Shown here in pieces: positions 9,350-17,313 of a DNA stretch of 64,000 nucleotides (position 1 is its first letter; each line of letters starts with the position of its first letter). The stretch is from Parablautia sp. Marseille-Q6255. GTDB lineage: Bacteria > Bacillota > Clostridia > Lachnospirales > Lachnospiraceae. A program made the position numbers and the translations under genes. The stretch is taken from contig NZ_CATNVD010000011.1 of NCBI RefSeq assembly GCF_951230155.1, positions 1-64,000 on the forward strand, in the 5' to 3' direction. The notes under the pieces are model-generated. The model saw only the letters and a program-made list of their open reading frames with translations. It searched no databases and was not told the DNA's origin.

Positions 9350-11085
9350 GAACAGGTATGATGGAACGTACAGAGATTAAGAGTATACGGGAGAGAAATC
9401 TGTGGGCGCAGTTTGATGCACTTCAGCTTGGAAGCGGATGGAGTGAAGAGGATTTGGAAAAATATCAGATCCTGATAGAAGACGCGTACGGGGACAGCCA
9501 TCCAGGGAGTGTGCATTTGGACAGGATTAGCCAACAGGCTGCCTATGGAGTGTTTGAAAGTGGCGGACATCCGGCACAGTACCATATAACAGATGTATGT
9601 GATGGATGTGCTCAGGGGCATGATGGGATGAATATGGTACTTCTTTCGCGTGAGACAATTTGTGATATGCTGGAGGTGCATGGCAGATTTATACCATGGG
9701 ATGGAGTGATTTTAAGTTCTTCCTGCGATAAGGCGATACCGGCTTATTTAAAAGCAGCGGCCCGTTTGAATATCCCGGCGATTTTTATTCCGGGAGGCAG
9801 TATGCGTTCGGGGCCAGATGAGACAACATCTTTAGTAGCAGGGGATATTTCTCTGCGACAGAGAAGAAATGTACGGATTACACAAAAAGAGATTCGAGAT
9901 TATAAGCTGACAGGATGTCCGTCTGTAGGAGCATGTTCTTTTTTAGGGACAGCGTGTACAATGCAGTGTATGGCAGAGGCGCTTGGATTGGCACTCCCTG
10001 GAAGTGCACTGGTACCGGCTACAATGCGTGAACTGCTTGCATATGGGAGAGCTTCGGGAAAGAAAATGGTTGAATTGATAAAACAACAGATCAGGCCTGT
10101 GGATATTCTTACGAAAGAAGCGTTTTATAATGCATTTGTGGTACACAGTGCGATTGGAGGCTCGACAAATGCATTTATCCATTTACCGGCGATTGCGCAG
10201 GAACTGGGGATCCATCTGGATGTGGAGGTACTGAATCACATCAATGAGGCTGTACCTCATATTGCAAATATTTATCCAAGCGGACAGCATTTGGCAGAGG
10301 CGTTCTGGTTTGCAGGCGGGATTCCTAAGGTGCAGAGCTATTTGCAGGAATATCTGGATCTGGATGTTGTGACAGTTACGGGAAAGACTCTGAGAGAAAA
10401 TTTGGATGCAATAGAACAAAGCGGATATTATGACCGCTACATAGGGTATCTCCACAATTTTGGCCTTTGCAGAGAAGATGTAATCTGTAGACCGGATAAG
10501 GCGGCATCAACAGGCTCTGTGATTATTATGAAAGGAAATCTAGCACCAGAGGGAGCGGTAATGAAATATGCGGCCTGTGTGCCAGAAATGTGGCATCACA
10601 TCGGACGGGCAGTTGTATTTGATTGCGAAGAAGCGGCGCATGATGCAGTCGTAAATCATAAAATTACTCCAGGAGAAATTATCATAATACGATATGAGGG
10701 CCCGCGGGGCAGTGGAATGCCAGAAATGCTGATGACAACAGAGGCGATCAGCTGTGACGAGACGTTAAATGGCAGAGTATCGTTGATCACGGATGGAAGA
10801 TTTTCTGGCGCTACGAGGGGGGCTGCAATTGGACATGTGTCCCCGGAGGCTGCGGTTGGAGGACCAATCGCATATGTTAAGACAGGGGATCTGGTAGAGT
10901 ATGATGTAAAAAAGAAAACAATTGATGTAGTCGGGATCCAAGGGAGAATCTGCGGAAAAGAGCAGGCTGAAGAGATCCTTGCACAGAGAGAAAAAACAGA
11001 AGAACGGAAGAAGAAAGAGTATACAGGAGCGCTTGGTCGCTATACAAGGATGGCCTGTTCCGCAATGGAGGGGGCTGGATATTGA
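9346..11085 (+). CDS. IlvD/Edd-family sugar-acid dehydratase, YjhG/YagF-like
   Basis: About 579 residues of the Fe-S dehydratase family, which dehydrates aldonic acids or dihydroxyacids to 2-keto-3-deoxy acids. Landmarks: [12 protein letters not shown] (84-95), SSSCDK with Cys127, [10 protein letters not shown] with Cys197, and the C-terminal [18 protein letters not shown]. The early GSGWSEEDL segment and overall order resemble E. coli D-xylonate dehydratases YjhG/YagF rather than IlvD. The cysteine that IlvD carries in PCNxHL is Gly/Ser here (HPGSVHLD), with Cys85 beside the conserved Asp instead, as in YjhG. No branched-chain amino acid genes are near. With the DapA-family aldolase, D-xylonate or L-arabinonate is the likely substrate. 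A later start at 9358 is possible. Confidence 0.8.
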   Translation: MRTGMMERTEIKSIRERNLWAQFDALQLGSGWSEEDLEKYQILIEDAYGDSHPGSVHLDRISQQAAYGVFESGGHPAQYHITDVCDGCAQGHDGMNMVLLSRETICDMLEVHGRFIPWDGVILSSSCDKAIPAYLKAAARLNIPAIFIPGGSMRSGPDETTSLVAGDISLRQRRNVRITQKEIRDYKLTGCPSVGACSFLGTACTMQCMAEALGLALPGSALVPATMRELLAYGRASGKKMVELIKQQIRPVDILTKEAFYNAFVVHSAIGGSTNAFIHLPAIAQELGIHLDVEVLNHINEAVPHIANIYPSGQHLAEAFWFAGGIPKVQSYLQEYLDLDVVTVTGKTLRENLDAIEQSGYYDRYIGYLHNFGLCREDVICRPDKAASTGSVIIMKGNLAPEGAVMKYAACVPEMWHHIGRAVVFDCEEAAHDAVVNHKITPGEIIIIRYEGPRGSGMPEMLMTTEAISCDETLNGRVSLITDGRFSGATRGAAIGHVSPEAAVGGPIAYVKTGDLVEYDVKKKTIDVVGIQGRICGKEQAEEILAQREKTEERKKKEYTGALGRYTRMACSAMEGAGY

Positions 11086-11391
11086 TGAGACAGATGAATC
11101 GGTTTTGTGTTTCATAGCAGTGATGTAAAAGTGTGAAAAACTGAATCGTGTTACGGGAGCAAAGAGGCTGCAGGGGGTATACCGTGCGGCTTTTTTGCTG
11201 CACAGGGTGTGCTGTTCCGGCTATTGTTTTGGAAAAAAAGCAGTATTTTTTGTGCTTTGGGATAGCCACTGTGCCTTGGATTTGGTACAATATAGACAGC
11301 CTGTATTTTGGGTAAAAGAGAAAAAGGATTGTGCATAAGTACTAAATACAGATGGCAAAATTCTTAAAAAGTGATGAAAAAAATAAAAGTG
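11086..11391. other. Intergenic spacer between the two sugar loci
   Basis: About 300 bases holding only a weak terminator (11164-11196) and AT-rich sequence before the next promoter. No open frame with a ribosome binding site is seen. Confidence 0.5.
11164..11196 (+). terminator. Weak Rho-independent terminator after the dehydratase
   Basis: GCTGCA (11167-11172) pairs with TGCGGC (11185-11190), with one wobble, followed by six T residues. The stem is short, so read-through is possible. Confidence 0.45.
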
Positions 11392-11420
11392 TTGACGTAC
11401 CGGAAAAGTTGGACTATACT
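11392..11420 (+). promoter_or_regulatory. Promoter of the ribose-type operon
   Basis: TTGACG at 11392-11397 and TATACT at 11415-11420, 17-bp spacing. The operator at 11432 lies immediately downstream of the expected start site. Confidence 0.75.
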
Positions 11421-11431
11421 AAATGCATAAG

Positions 11432-11464
11432 TTAGTTAAACGTTTTCGGAAAAGGTTTAACTAA
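11432..11464. promoter_or_regulatory. LacI-type operator region upstream of the second regulator
   Basis: TTAGTTAAACGTTTTC (11432-11447) is the reverse complement of the core repeated at 13772 and 13805. A second half, GTTTAACTAA (11455-11464), makes a perfect 10-bp inverted repeat with 11432-11441. The region lies between promoter and ribosome site, consistent with autorepression by the LacI protein it precedes. Confidence 0.75.
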
Positions 11465-11476
11465 AAGGAGAATGTT

Positions 11477-12496
11477 TTGAAGCGAGTAACTATTAAAGAC
11501 ATAGCAAAAGCGTGCGGAGTTTCTACTACTACCGTATCCAGAGTTTTAAATAATAAAGTAGGCTGCTGTTCACCGGAAACAGAAAAGAGGATTTTAGAGG
11601 CGGTCGCAGAGACGAATTTCAGACCGAATCCGGCAGCAAGAGCGATGGTTACAAAAAAGACGAATATTATCGGAGTGATCTTGCCGGATATCTATAACTA
11701 TTATTTTCAGGATCTGTTTAAGGGAGCTGAGGATTATCTGAGTAAGAACGGTTACCGCCTGATTCTGTGCAACACGGATGGTGATCCGCAAAAGGAGCGT
11801 GAGTTTTTGCTCAGCCTGAGTCAGGGCATGGTGGATGGGATCATTGTAACGACCTCCAACCGGGCAGAGGATAATGCTGTGATACTGGAGTTGTCGGCAA
11901 AGGGGATGCCGATCGTCACAGTAGAGCGGTATGGGAAGGATTTGGAAAATATCCCGCAGGTTTGCTTTGATAATAAGAACGCGATGGTAAAGGCGGTAGA
12001 GGCGCTGCACAGCAATGGGCATACGAGGATTGCTTTTTTGAGAGGACCGATGGAGGCGTATAATGCCAGACTTCGGTATGAAGGTTATCAGGAGGGGATG
12101 CGAAAGGCAGGACTTGCGATCGATGACAGACTGGTGCTCCAGGGAGATTATAAGATGGACTCCGGGGAACGGGCAGCGCAGATGCTTTTGAAGGGAACCG
12201 AGTTTACGGCCATAATCGCATCAAATGACCTGATGGCTCTGGGAGCCTGTAAGGCGATCTATAAAGCGGGAAAAGCAGTTCCGGATGATATTTCTGTGAT
12301 TGGATTTGATGGTACTTTGCTGGCAGAAATGCATCAGCCGCCGCTGGCGACGATCGTGCTGCATGGCTATGATATGGGAAGTGCTTCAGCAGAGAATCTG
12401 CTTCGTATGATCAATCAGAAGGGAGGAGTAGAAAAAAATATCCGATTTATGCCTGAGCTGCGGCTGGGCAGCAGTATAAGAAACCTAAATGACTAA
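11477..12496 (+). CDS. LacI-family regulator of the ribose-type operon
   Basis: A 339-residue repressor with an HTH (TIKDIAKACGVSTTTVSRVL), a hinge helix (NPAARAM) and an RbsR-like sensor domain (VIGFDGT near the C-terminus). The start is TTG at 11477, six bases after AAAGGAG; no ATG in frame fits. The same 16-18 bp operator occurs before this gene and twice before the kinase gene, so it likely autoregulates and controls the operon. The effector is presumably the imported sugar or its phosphate. The TTG start may keep repressor levels low. Confidence 0.88.
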   Translation: MKRVTIKDIAKACGVSTTTVSRVLNNKVGCCSPETEKRILEAVAETNFRPNPAARAMVTKKTNIIGVILPDIYNYYFQDLFKGAEDYLSKNGYRLILCNTDGDPQKEREFLLSLSQGMVDGIIVTTSNRAEDNAVILELSAKGMPIVTVERYGKDLENIPQVCFDNKNAMVKAVEALHSNGHTRIAFLRGPMEAYNARLRYEGYQEGMRKAGLAIDDRLVLQGDYKMDSGERAAQMLLKGTEFTAIIASNDLMALGACKAIYKAGKAVPDDISVIGFDGTLLAEMHQPPLATIVLHGYDMGSASAENLLRMINQKGGVEKNIRFMPELRLGSSIRNLND

Positions 12497-12509
12497 AAAG
12501 GAGGAACCT

Positions 12510-13742
12510 ATGGGAATGACATCGAGAGAGCGCGTACTGATGGCGCTGGCTCATGAAGAGACAGACCGTGTACCCATTGACTTGGGATCTTCGAGGTCTA
12601 CGGGGATCAATGCCAATGCATATAACCGTTTAAAGGAATATATGGGGATCACCACAGACACGATTTTGTTTGATGTAAAGCAGCTGTTGGCGCTGCCGGA
12701 TCATGATCTGCTTAGACGTCTTGGGGGCGATGTGGTCATCCTGCCAAGGCTTGTACCGTCTATCGGGATCAGGATTGATGAGTATAAGCCGGGGAAGCTG
12801 CCGCTTGGCGGCGGAGACTGTATGGTCGCAAAGGCGTTTGAACCACTGGAATTACCGGACGGATCGCTGGCTGTTCTGAATAAAGAGGGTACAGTGATAG
12901 CTAAGCGCCCGGCAAAGGGTCTGTATTTTGATGATGTTTATCATCCGCTGGAAGATTGTGAGGATGAAGCCGAAATAGATGCGATGGATCTTCCGGGGAT
13001 CACAGATGAAGAGATGGCATACCAGAGAAAGCAGGCAAAGGAACTGTATGAAAATACAGAGTTTGCCATATCAGGAGCAACCAGCTTCAGCCTTTTTGAA
13101 AAAGGATGGAAGGACTGGGGGTATGAAAACTTTCTTGTCAACCTTTATACGGAGCCGGAGCTGACCGAGTACTATCTGGATAAGCTGACTGACGCTTATA
13201 TTGTGATGATGGAACGGTATCTGGACGCGGTAGGGGATTATGTACAGATCGTACAGAGCAATGATGATTTTGGTTCTCAGAACGGGATGCTGATCTCACC
13301 GGAGCTGTATCGGAAATACTTCAAACCCCGTCATGCGAAGATTAATGCAGCAATAAAGAAAAAGAATAAAAATGTGCATATTTCGCTTCACAGCTGCGGC
13401 AGTATTTACCCGATCATGGGGGACATCATTGAATCGGGATTTGATATTTTAAATCCGGTTCAGAAGGAATGTGCAAATATGGACCCGGTACAGATCAAGA
13501 AGGAATTCGGTGATAAGCTGACGATCTGGGGAGGGGCATGCAGCACACAGACGACTATGACGCATGGGACGGTAGACGACATAATAAAAGAAGCGCAGGA
13601 TATGATAAAGGTGTATGCACCGGGCGGCGGCTTTGTGTTTGGGGCCATTCATAATATACAGGCAGATATTGTACCGGAAAAAATAACCGCATTGTTTGAA
13701 ACTGCTTTGAAATATGGGAAGCCAGAGTTTTTCAGAAATTAG
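12510..13742 (+). CDS. Uroporphyrinogen decarboxylase-family protein (methyltransferase-like)
   Basis: A 410-residue TIM-barrel protein of the UroD/MtaA superfamily. It has HxC (His294, Cys296) in SLHSCGS and a further Cys344 in WGGACSTQ, the pattern of zinc-binding methyltransferases such as MtaA/CmuA rather than heme UroD. The late motif GGGFVFGAIHNIQAD is shared by UroD-like proteins seen beside sugar genes. No heme or corrinoid genes are nearby. It lies between the LacI regulator and the PfkB kinase in a ribose-type operon, which suggests a step in handling a modified or methylated sugar, but its reaction is unknown. The start at 12510 fits AAGGAGG at 12498. Confidence 0.75.
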   Translation: MGMTSRERVLMALAHEETDRVPIDLGSSRSTGINANAYNRLKEYMGITTDTILFDVKQLLALPDHDLLRRLGGDVVILPRLVPSIGIRIDEYKPGKLPLGGGDCMVAKAFEPLELPDGSLAVLNKEGTVIAKRPAKGLYFDDVYHPLEDCEDEAEIDAMDLPGITDEEMAYQRKQAKELYENTEFAISGATSFSLFEKGWKDWGYENFLVNLYTEPELTEYYLDKLTDAYIVMMERYLDAVGDYVQIVQSNDDFGSQNGMLISPELYRKYFKPRHAKINAAIKKKNKNVHISLHSCGSIYPIMGDIIESGFDILNPVQKECANMDPVQIKKEFGDKLTIWGGACSTQTTMTHGTVDDIIKEAQDMIKVYAPGGGFVFGAIHNIQADIVPEKITALFETALKYGKPEFFRN

Positions 13743-13771
13743 AAAAATCGAAAACATATTTTTTTAAGGGT

Positions 13772-13791
13772 AAGTAAAACGTTTAACTAAA
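13772..13791. promoter_or_regulatory. LacI-type operator copy A before the kinase gene
   Basis: AAGTAAAACGTTTAACTAAA, with the central AACGTT typical of LacI-family sites. It is repeated exactly 33 bp downstream. I see no clear -35/-10 pair next to it, so it may act on an internal promoter too weak to recognise or as an auxiliary site for the promoter at 11392. Confidence 0.75.
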
Positions 13792-13804
13792 TTTTTTTGG
13801 AGGC

Positions 13805-13824
13805 AAGTAAAACGTTTAACTAAA
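13805..13824. promoter_or_regulatory. LacI-type operator copy B before the kinase gene
   Basis: An exact 20-bp repeat of the copy at 13772. The 33-bp spacing is about three helical turns, which places both sites on the same DNA face and favours cooperative binding. Confidence 0.75.
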
Positions 13825-13853
13825 ATAAAAAAGAAGAACAGGAGGTGAAGACA

Positions 13854-14771
13854 GTGAAGAAAATTGCAGTAATCGGAAGCTATGCAGTGGGGATGACTAT
13901 CTGCTGTGATCATTTTCCGGTCGGGGGAGAGACCGTTCCGGGAAATAAGTTTCAGGCCATGCACGGAGGCAAGGGGTCGAATCAGGCAGTTGCCGCAGCC
14001 AGAATGGGGGCAGAGGTTCTTTTCGGGAGCTGTGTAGGTCAGGACAGCTTTGGAGATCAGTGCTTTAAGCTGTACGAGCAGGAGCATATTGATGCGACCT
14101 ACGTAAAGCGCAGTCAGACCGGGCAGTCAACCGGCGTGGGCCTGATCTATGTAAACAGCGAAGGAGAAAACGAGATTGTGATTGACTTTGCTGCAAACAA
14201 TGAACTGACACCGGAGGATATTGAGGCAATGATGCCTCAGCTAAAACAGTGTGAGCTGGTGCTGATGCAGCTGGAGATCGACTTGAAAACAGTGGCATAT
14301 ACAGCAAAGCGCTGCCACGAGGAGGGGATTTTGTTTGTACTGAATCCGGCGCCGTTTAGAGAATTGCCGGAGGGTGTACTGGAAAACTGTGATTATGTGA
14401 CTCCGAATCAGACGGAGGCCAGACTTTTGCTTGGCCTTACTGCAGCGGATCAGTGCTCCGATGAGGAGGTTGCGAGACAGATCCATGAAAAAGGTGCACA
14501 AAATGTGATCGTAACGCTGGGAGAGGGCGGTGCGATGATCGTAAATGATACACTGTGCATGAAGGTGCCGGGTATACAGGTGCAGGCGGTAGATACGACT
14601 GGAGCAGGAGATACGTTTTCAGCAGCATTTTGTGTAGCGCTGGCAGAGGGTAGAAGTCTGGAGGATGCGGTCCGTTTTGGAAATACAGCAGCCGGACTTG
14701 CTGTGACGAAGTATGGGGTGATAGAGGCAATTCCGTATCGCAGGGATGTAGAGAATTACAGTAACCAATAA
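13854..14771 (+). CDS. Ribokinase-like PfkB-family sugar kinase
   Basis: A 305-residue kinase with the PfkB signatures GGKGSNQAVAAARMG (38-52) and DTTGAGDTFSAAF with catalytic base Asp253. Ribokinases convert ribose to ribose 5-phosphate with ATP. The GTG start at 13854 has AGGAGG eight bases upstream; an in-frame GTG at 13845 overlaps that ribosome site and is rejected. It is followed by an RbsD/FucU-like protein and an Rbs-type transporter, supporting a ribose or ribose-like substrate. The unusual UroD-like and esterase genes in the operon leave room for a derivatised pentose. Confidence 0.87.
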   Translation: MKKIAVIGSYAVGMTICCDHFPVGGETVPGNKFQAMHGGKGSNQAVAAARMGAEVLFGSCVGQDSFGDQCFKLYEQEHIDATYVKRSQTGQSTGVGLIYVNSEGENEIVIDFAANNELTPEDIEAMMPQLKQCELVLMQLEIDLKTVAYTAKRCHEEGILFVLNPAPFRELPEGVLENCDYVTPNQTEARLLLGLTAADQCSDEEVARQIHEKGAQNVIVTLGEGGAMIVNDTLCMKVPGIQVQAVDTTGAGDTFSAAFCVALAEGRSLEDAVRFGNTAAGLAVTKYGVIEAIPYRRDVENYSNQ

Positions 14772-14789
14772 GAAAAAACAGGAGGGGCC

Positions 14790-15260
14790 ATGAAAGCGAA
14801 AGGGATTTTAAACAAAGCGTTGATGTCAGCGATTACGGACATGGGGCATGAGCAGATCATGATCATAGGTGACGTTGGAGTACCGATCGTCCGTCCTGAG
14901 CAGAGGATCGATCTTGCGATTGCAGAAGATCTGCCTACTCTGGAGCAGGTACTGCGTCTTGTTATGGATGAGATGATCTATGAAAGAGTCATTGTGGCAG
15001 ATGAGCAGAAAATGTATAATCCAAAGCATTTTGCAGCAGTGGAGGCGCTCAGTAAACGCTGCAAAGTAGAGACAATGCCGCATGCAGATCTGTTTTCGGA
15101 GTACATCGGTAAAGCAAAGTATATTGTGCGGACAGGCGGATTTGAACCGTGGGGGAATGTGATTTTACAGGCAGGGATCGATGCGCCGAAATGGTTTCAG
15201 AAGGAAGGCTGTATCGTTCCGGGCTACTATGAAGAACGGGCAAATTACAAAGAGGATTAG
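14790..15260 (+). CDS. RbsD/FucU-family sugar mutarotase (pyranase)
   Basis: A 156-residue protein of the RbsD/FucU family, which interconverts pyranose/furanose or anomeric forms of ribose or fucose so that the kinase receives the right form. Conserved His20 (MGH) and Asp28 (IGD) match RbsD. In the C-terminal motif PWGNVILQAGI a Trp replaces the usual Tyr (PYAN in RbsD), so ligand specificity may differ. It has an excellent AGGAGG site and follows the kinase by 18 bp. Confidence 0.82.
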   Translation: MKAKGILNKALMSAITDMGHEQIMIIGDVGVPIVRPEQRIDLAIAEDLPTLEQVLRLVMDEMIYERVIVADEQKMYNPKHFAAVEALSKRCKVETMPHADLFSEYIGKAKYIVRTGGFEPWGNVILQAGIDAPKWFQKEGCIVPGYYEERANYKED

Positions 15261-15317
15261 AGCTTATAAACAGATGAGAAACGAAAAAGCGGAGTCATAA
15301 AAAAGGAGAAGGTATTT

Positions 15318-16271
15318 ATGAAGAAGAGAGTGTTGGCAGTTTTAATGAGTATGGCAATGTTGAGCGGTCTGGGAACAATGGCAGTGCAGGCAGAGGAAGC
15401 GCCGGAGAAAAAGGCGGAGGACATTAAGATTGCGGTGGTACTCCATGCAATGAACAGTTCTTTTTATACGAAGCTTGCGGATGGAGCAAAGGCTGCCGGA
15501 GAGGATCTTGGCATCACAGTGGATGTAACATCCCCTACGACAGCAAGCAACCTTGCGGAGCAGGTAAGTCTGCTGGAGTCGTGCATTACGGCGGATTATG
15601 ATGGTATCGCAACAGTAACCTGGGACCCGTCAGGCTTTAATTCCGTGATCGCAAAGGCAGAAGAGGCTGGCATTCCAGTAGTCGGATTTAATATGGATGC
15701 TGCGGACTGCGGCACGAAAGCGTTTATCGGACAGGATTATGAGGACGCCGGGTATGAGCTTGGAAAATATATGTTTGGTGAAGTGATGAACGGAACCGGA
15801 AAATATATTGTAGCAAGCTGCGGCCCTGCTGATACGGCTTTGATCGCCCGTACAGAAGGCATCGCAAGAGCGGCAGAGGAGTATCCGGATATTGAATTCG
15901 TAGAAGTTATTGATATTGGTACGGATCTTACGAATGCATACGGCGTTATTGAAAATGCATATCTGGCTAATCCTGATGTAGATGCGATTTTGGGCGTGGA
16001 TGTATTCTCTGAGGCGATCGGTACATTTATCGCGGCGTATGACCTTCAGGATGAAGTGAAGGCAGCCGGTTTTGACCTGACAGAGGGTACACTGAAGCAT
16101 GTTGCCAATGGGGATATGCAGCTGACAGTCGGACAGAATCCGTATATGCAGGGGTACTATTCTGTACTCGAGCTGTACATGAATCTGGCCCACGGATGCG
16201 ATTTTATTGATCTGAATACAGGCGCACAGCTGGTAACAGGGGAAAATGTAGCTGAAGTAGAACCGGAATAA
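15318..16271 (+). CDS. RbsB-like sugar-binding protein (CUT2 ABC importer)
   Basis: A 317-residue type I periplasmic-binding-protein fold preceded by a signal peptide (MKKRVLAVLMSMAMLSGLG). The mature part starts near AEEAPEKKAED and contains VLHAMNSSFYTKLADG, typical of ribose/xylose binders. Like the binding protein at 6275 it has no lipobox cysteine, so it is predicted to be secreted or signal-anchored rather than lipid-anchored. It delivers the sugar to the RbsC/RbsA pair downstream. A hairpin follows its stop codon. Confidence 0.87.
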   Translation: MKKRVLAVLMSMAMLSGLGTMAVQAEEAPEKKAEDIKIAVVLHAMNSSFYTKLADGAKAAGEDLGITVDVTSPTTASNLAEQVSLLESCITADYDGIATVTWDPSGFNSVIAKAEEAGIPVVGFNMDAADCGTKAFIGQDYEDAGYELGKYMFGEVMNGTGKYIVASCGPADTALIARTEGIARAAEEYPDIEFVEVIDIGTDLTNAYGVIENAYLANPDVDAILGVDVFSEAIGTFIAAYDLQDEVKAAGFDLTEGTLKHVANGDMQLTVGQNPYMQGYYSVLELYMNLAHGCDFIDLNTGAQLVTGENVAEVEPE

Positions 16272-16294
16272 AACGATTCCTGTTTGGAGAGATG

Positions 16295-16318
16295 GGGGCT
16301 GTTGCGGCAGCCCCTTCT
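16295..16318 (+). terminator. Intercistronic hairpin after the second binding-protein gene
   Basis: GGGGCTG (16295-16301) pairs with CAGCCCC (16308-16314), then TTCTTCT. It is placed like the hairpin at 7573 and may set a high binding-protein to permease ratio. Confidence 0.6.
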
Positions 16319-16350
16319 TCTGACATTACAGTAAAGAATGGGGTAGAAAT

Positions 16351-17304
16351 ATGAAGAAGCTGAAAATGTTCCGTGAGATGGGTGTGCTTGTAGTATTGGC
16401 GATTATTGTAGCAGTACTTTCAATTATATCACCTGTATTTTTAAAACCTGTAAATCTCGTAAATATTGTCAGACAGACGACTGAAATCGGTATTATGGCG
16501 ATTGGCATGACTCTTCTTATCATTGCCGGTGAGATGGATCTGTCCGTTGGATCCATTTTTGGAGCAACAGCTATGATGGGCGCGCTGATGTTTAAAAATG
16601 CGATGAATCCTACGCTGGTATTTATTTTAATGCTGGCAGGCGGCGCAGCAGTCGGCTTTCTCAATGGCTTTTTGGTTACTAAGGCAAAGATGCCGGCCTT
16701 TATAGCGACGCTTGGCACAATGCAGATCTTTCGAAGCGTGGCATACGCTGTCTCGGGCGGAATGAGTATCAGTGTATTTCCGGAAAAGGCAACCAACAGC
16801 TGGGTATTTAAAATGGGCGGTTCTCTGGGAAAGGTTCCGGTACAGGTTATCATTATGCTGGTTCTTTTTGTAGTCGCACATATTGTCATGAGCAAGACAA
16901 AGTTTGGATTTGATATTTATGCAACCGGTGGAAACAGAAGAGCAGCAAAGCTGGCTGGTATCAATACAGACCGGATTAAGATCGAGTGCTTTATGCTCAC
17001 TGGCGCACTCTGCGCGCTGGCAGGTATGATCAGTATCGCCTATCTGCAGTCTGTTCCGACAACGGCAGGCTCCGGCAGAGAGATGGATGTTATTGCAGCG
17101 GTGATCCTGGGTGGGGCAGCGCTTTCCGGAGGACGTGGAACAATCCTTGGCACCTTTATCGGAGCGATCATCATGAGTGTTGTAAAGAATGGCATGGTGC
17201 TTTTAAGCGTACCAGTATTCTGGCAGTCCGGTTTTATCGGTGTGATTATTATCCTGGCGGTACTTCTGGATACGTGGCTTGGAAAGAATGAGCAGGAGAA
17301 GTAG
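16351..17304 (+). CDS. RbsC-like ABC sugar permease
   Basis: A 317-residue membrane protein with about eight to ten hydrophobic segments and the CUT2 signatures GEMDLSVGSIFG and AVILGGAALSGGRGT. It forms the channel of the importer with the ATPase 9 bp downstream. Family assignment is firm; ribose is inferred from the kinase and RbsD-like protein. Confidence 0.9.
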   Translation: MKKLKMFREMGVLVVLAIIVAVLSIISPVFLKPVNLVNIVRQTTEIGIMAIGMTLLIIAGEMDLSVGSIFGATAMMGALMFKNAMNPTLVFILMLAGGAAVGFLNGFLVTKAKMPAFIATLGTMQIFRSVAYAVSGGMSISVFPEKATNSWVFKMGGSLGKVPVQVIIMLVLFVVAHIVMSKTKFGFDIYATGGNRRAAKLAGINTDRIKIECFMLTGALCALAGMISIAYLQSVPTTAGSGREMDVIAAVILGGAALSGGRGTILGTFIGAIIMSVVKNGMVLLSVPVFWQSGFIGVIIILAVLLDTWLGKNEQEK

Positions 17305-17313
17305 GAGGCGCCT

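Noticed and set aside
11086-11391. Small frames in the spacer downstream of the dehydratase
   Set aside because: None has a ribosome site or similarity; the sequence fits a terminator plus spacer.
13772-13824. Two identical 20-bp repeats considered as the start of a CRISPR array
   Set aside because: There are only two copies, with a 13-bp spacer, in an intergenic regulatory position, and the same core occurs in reverse before the LacI gene. They are operators.
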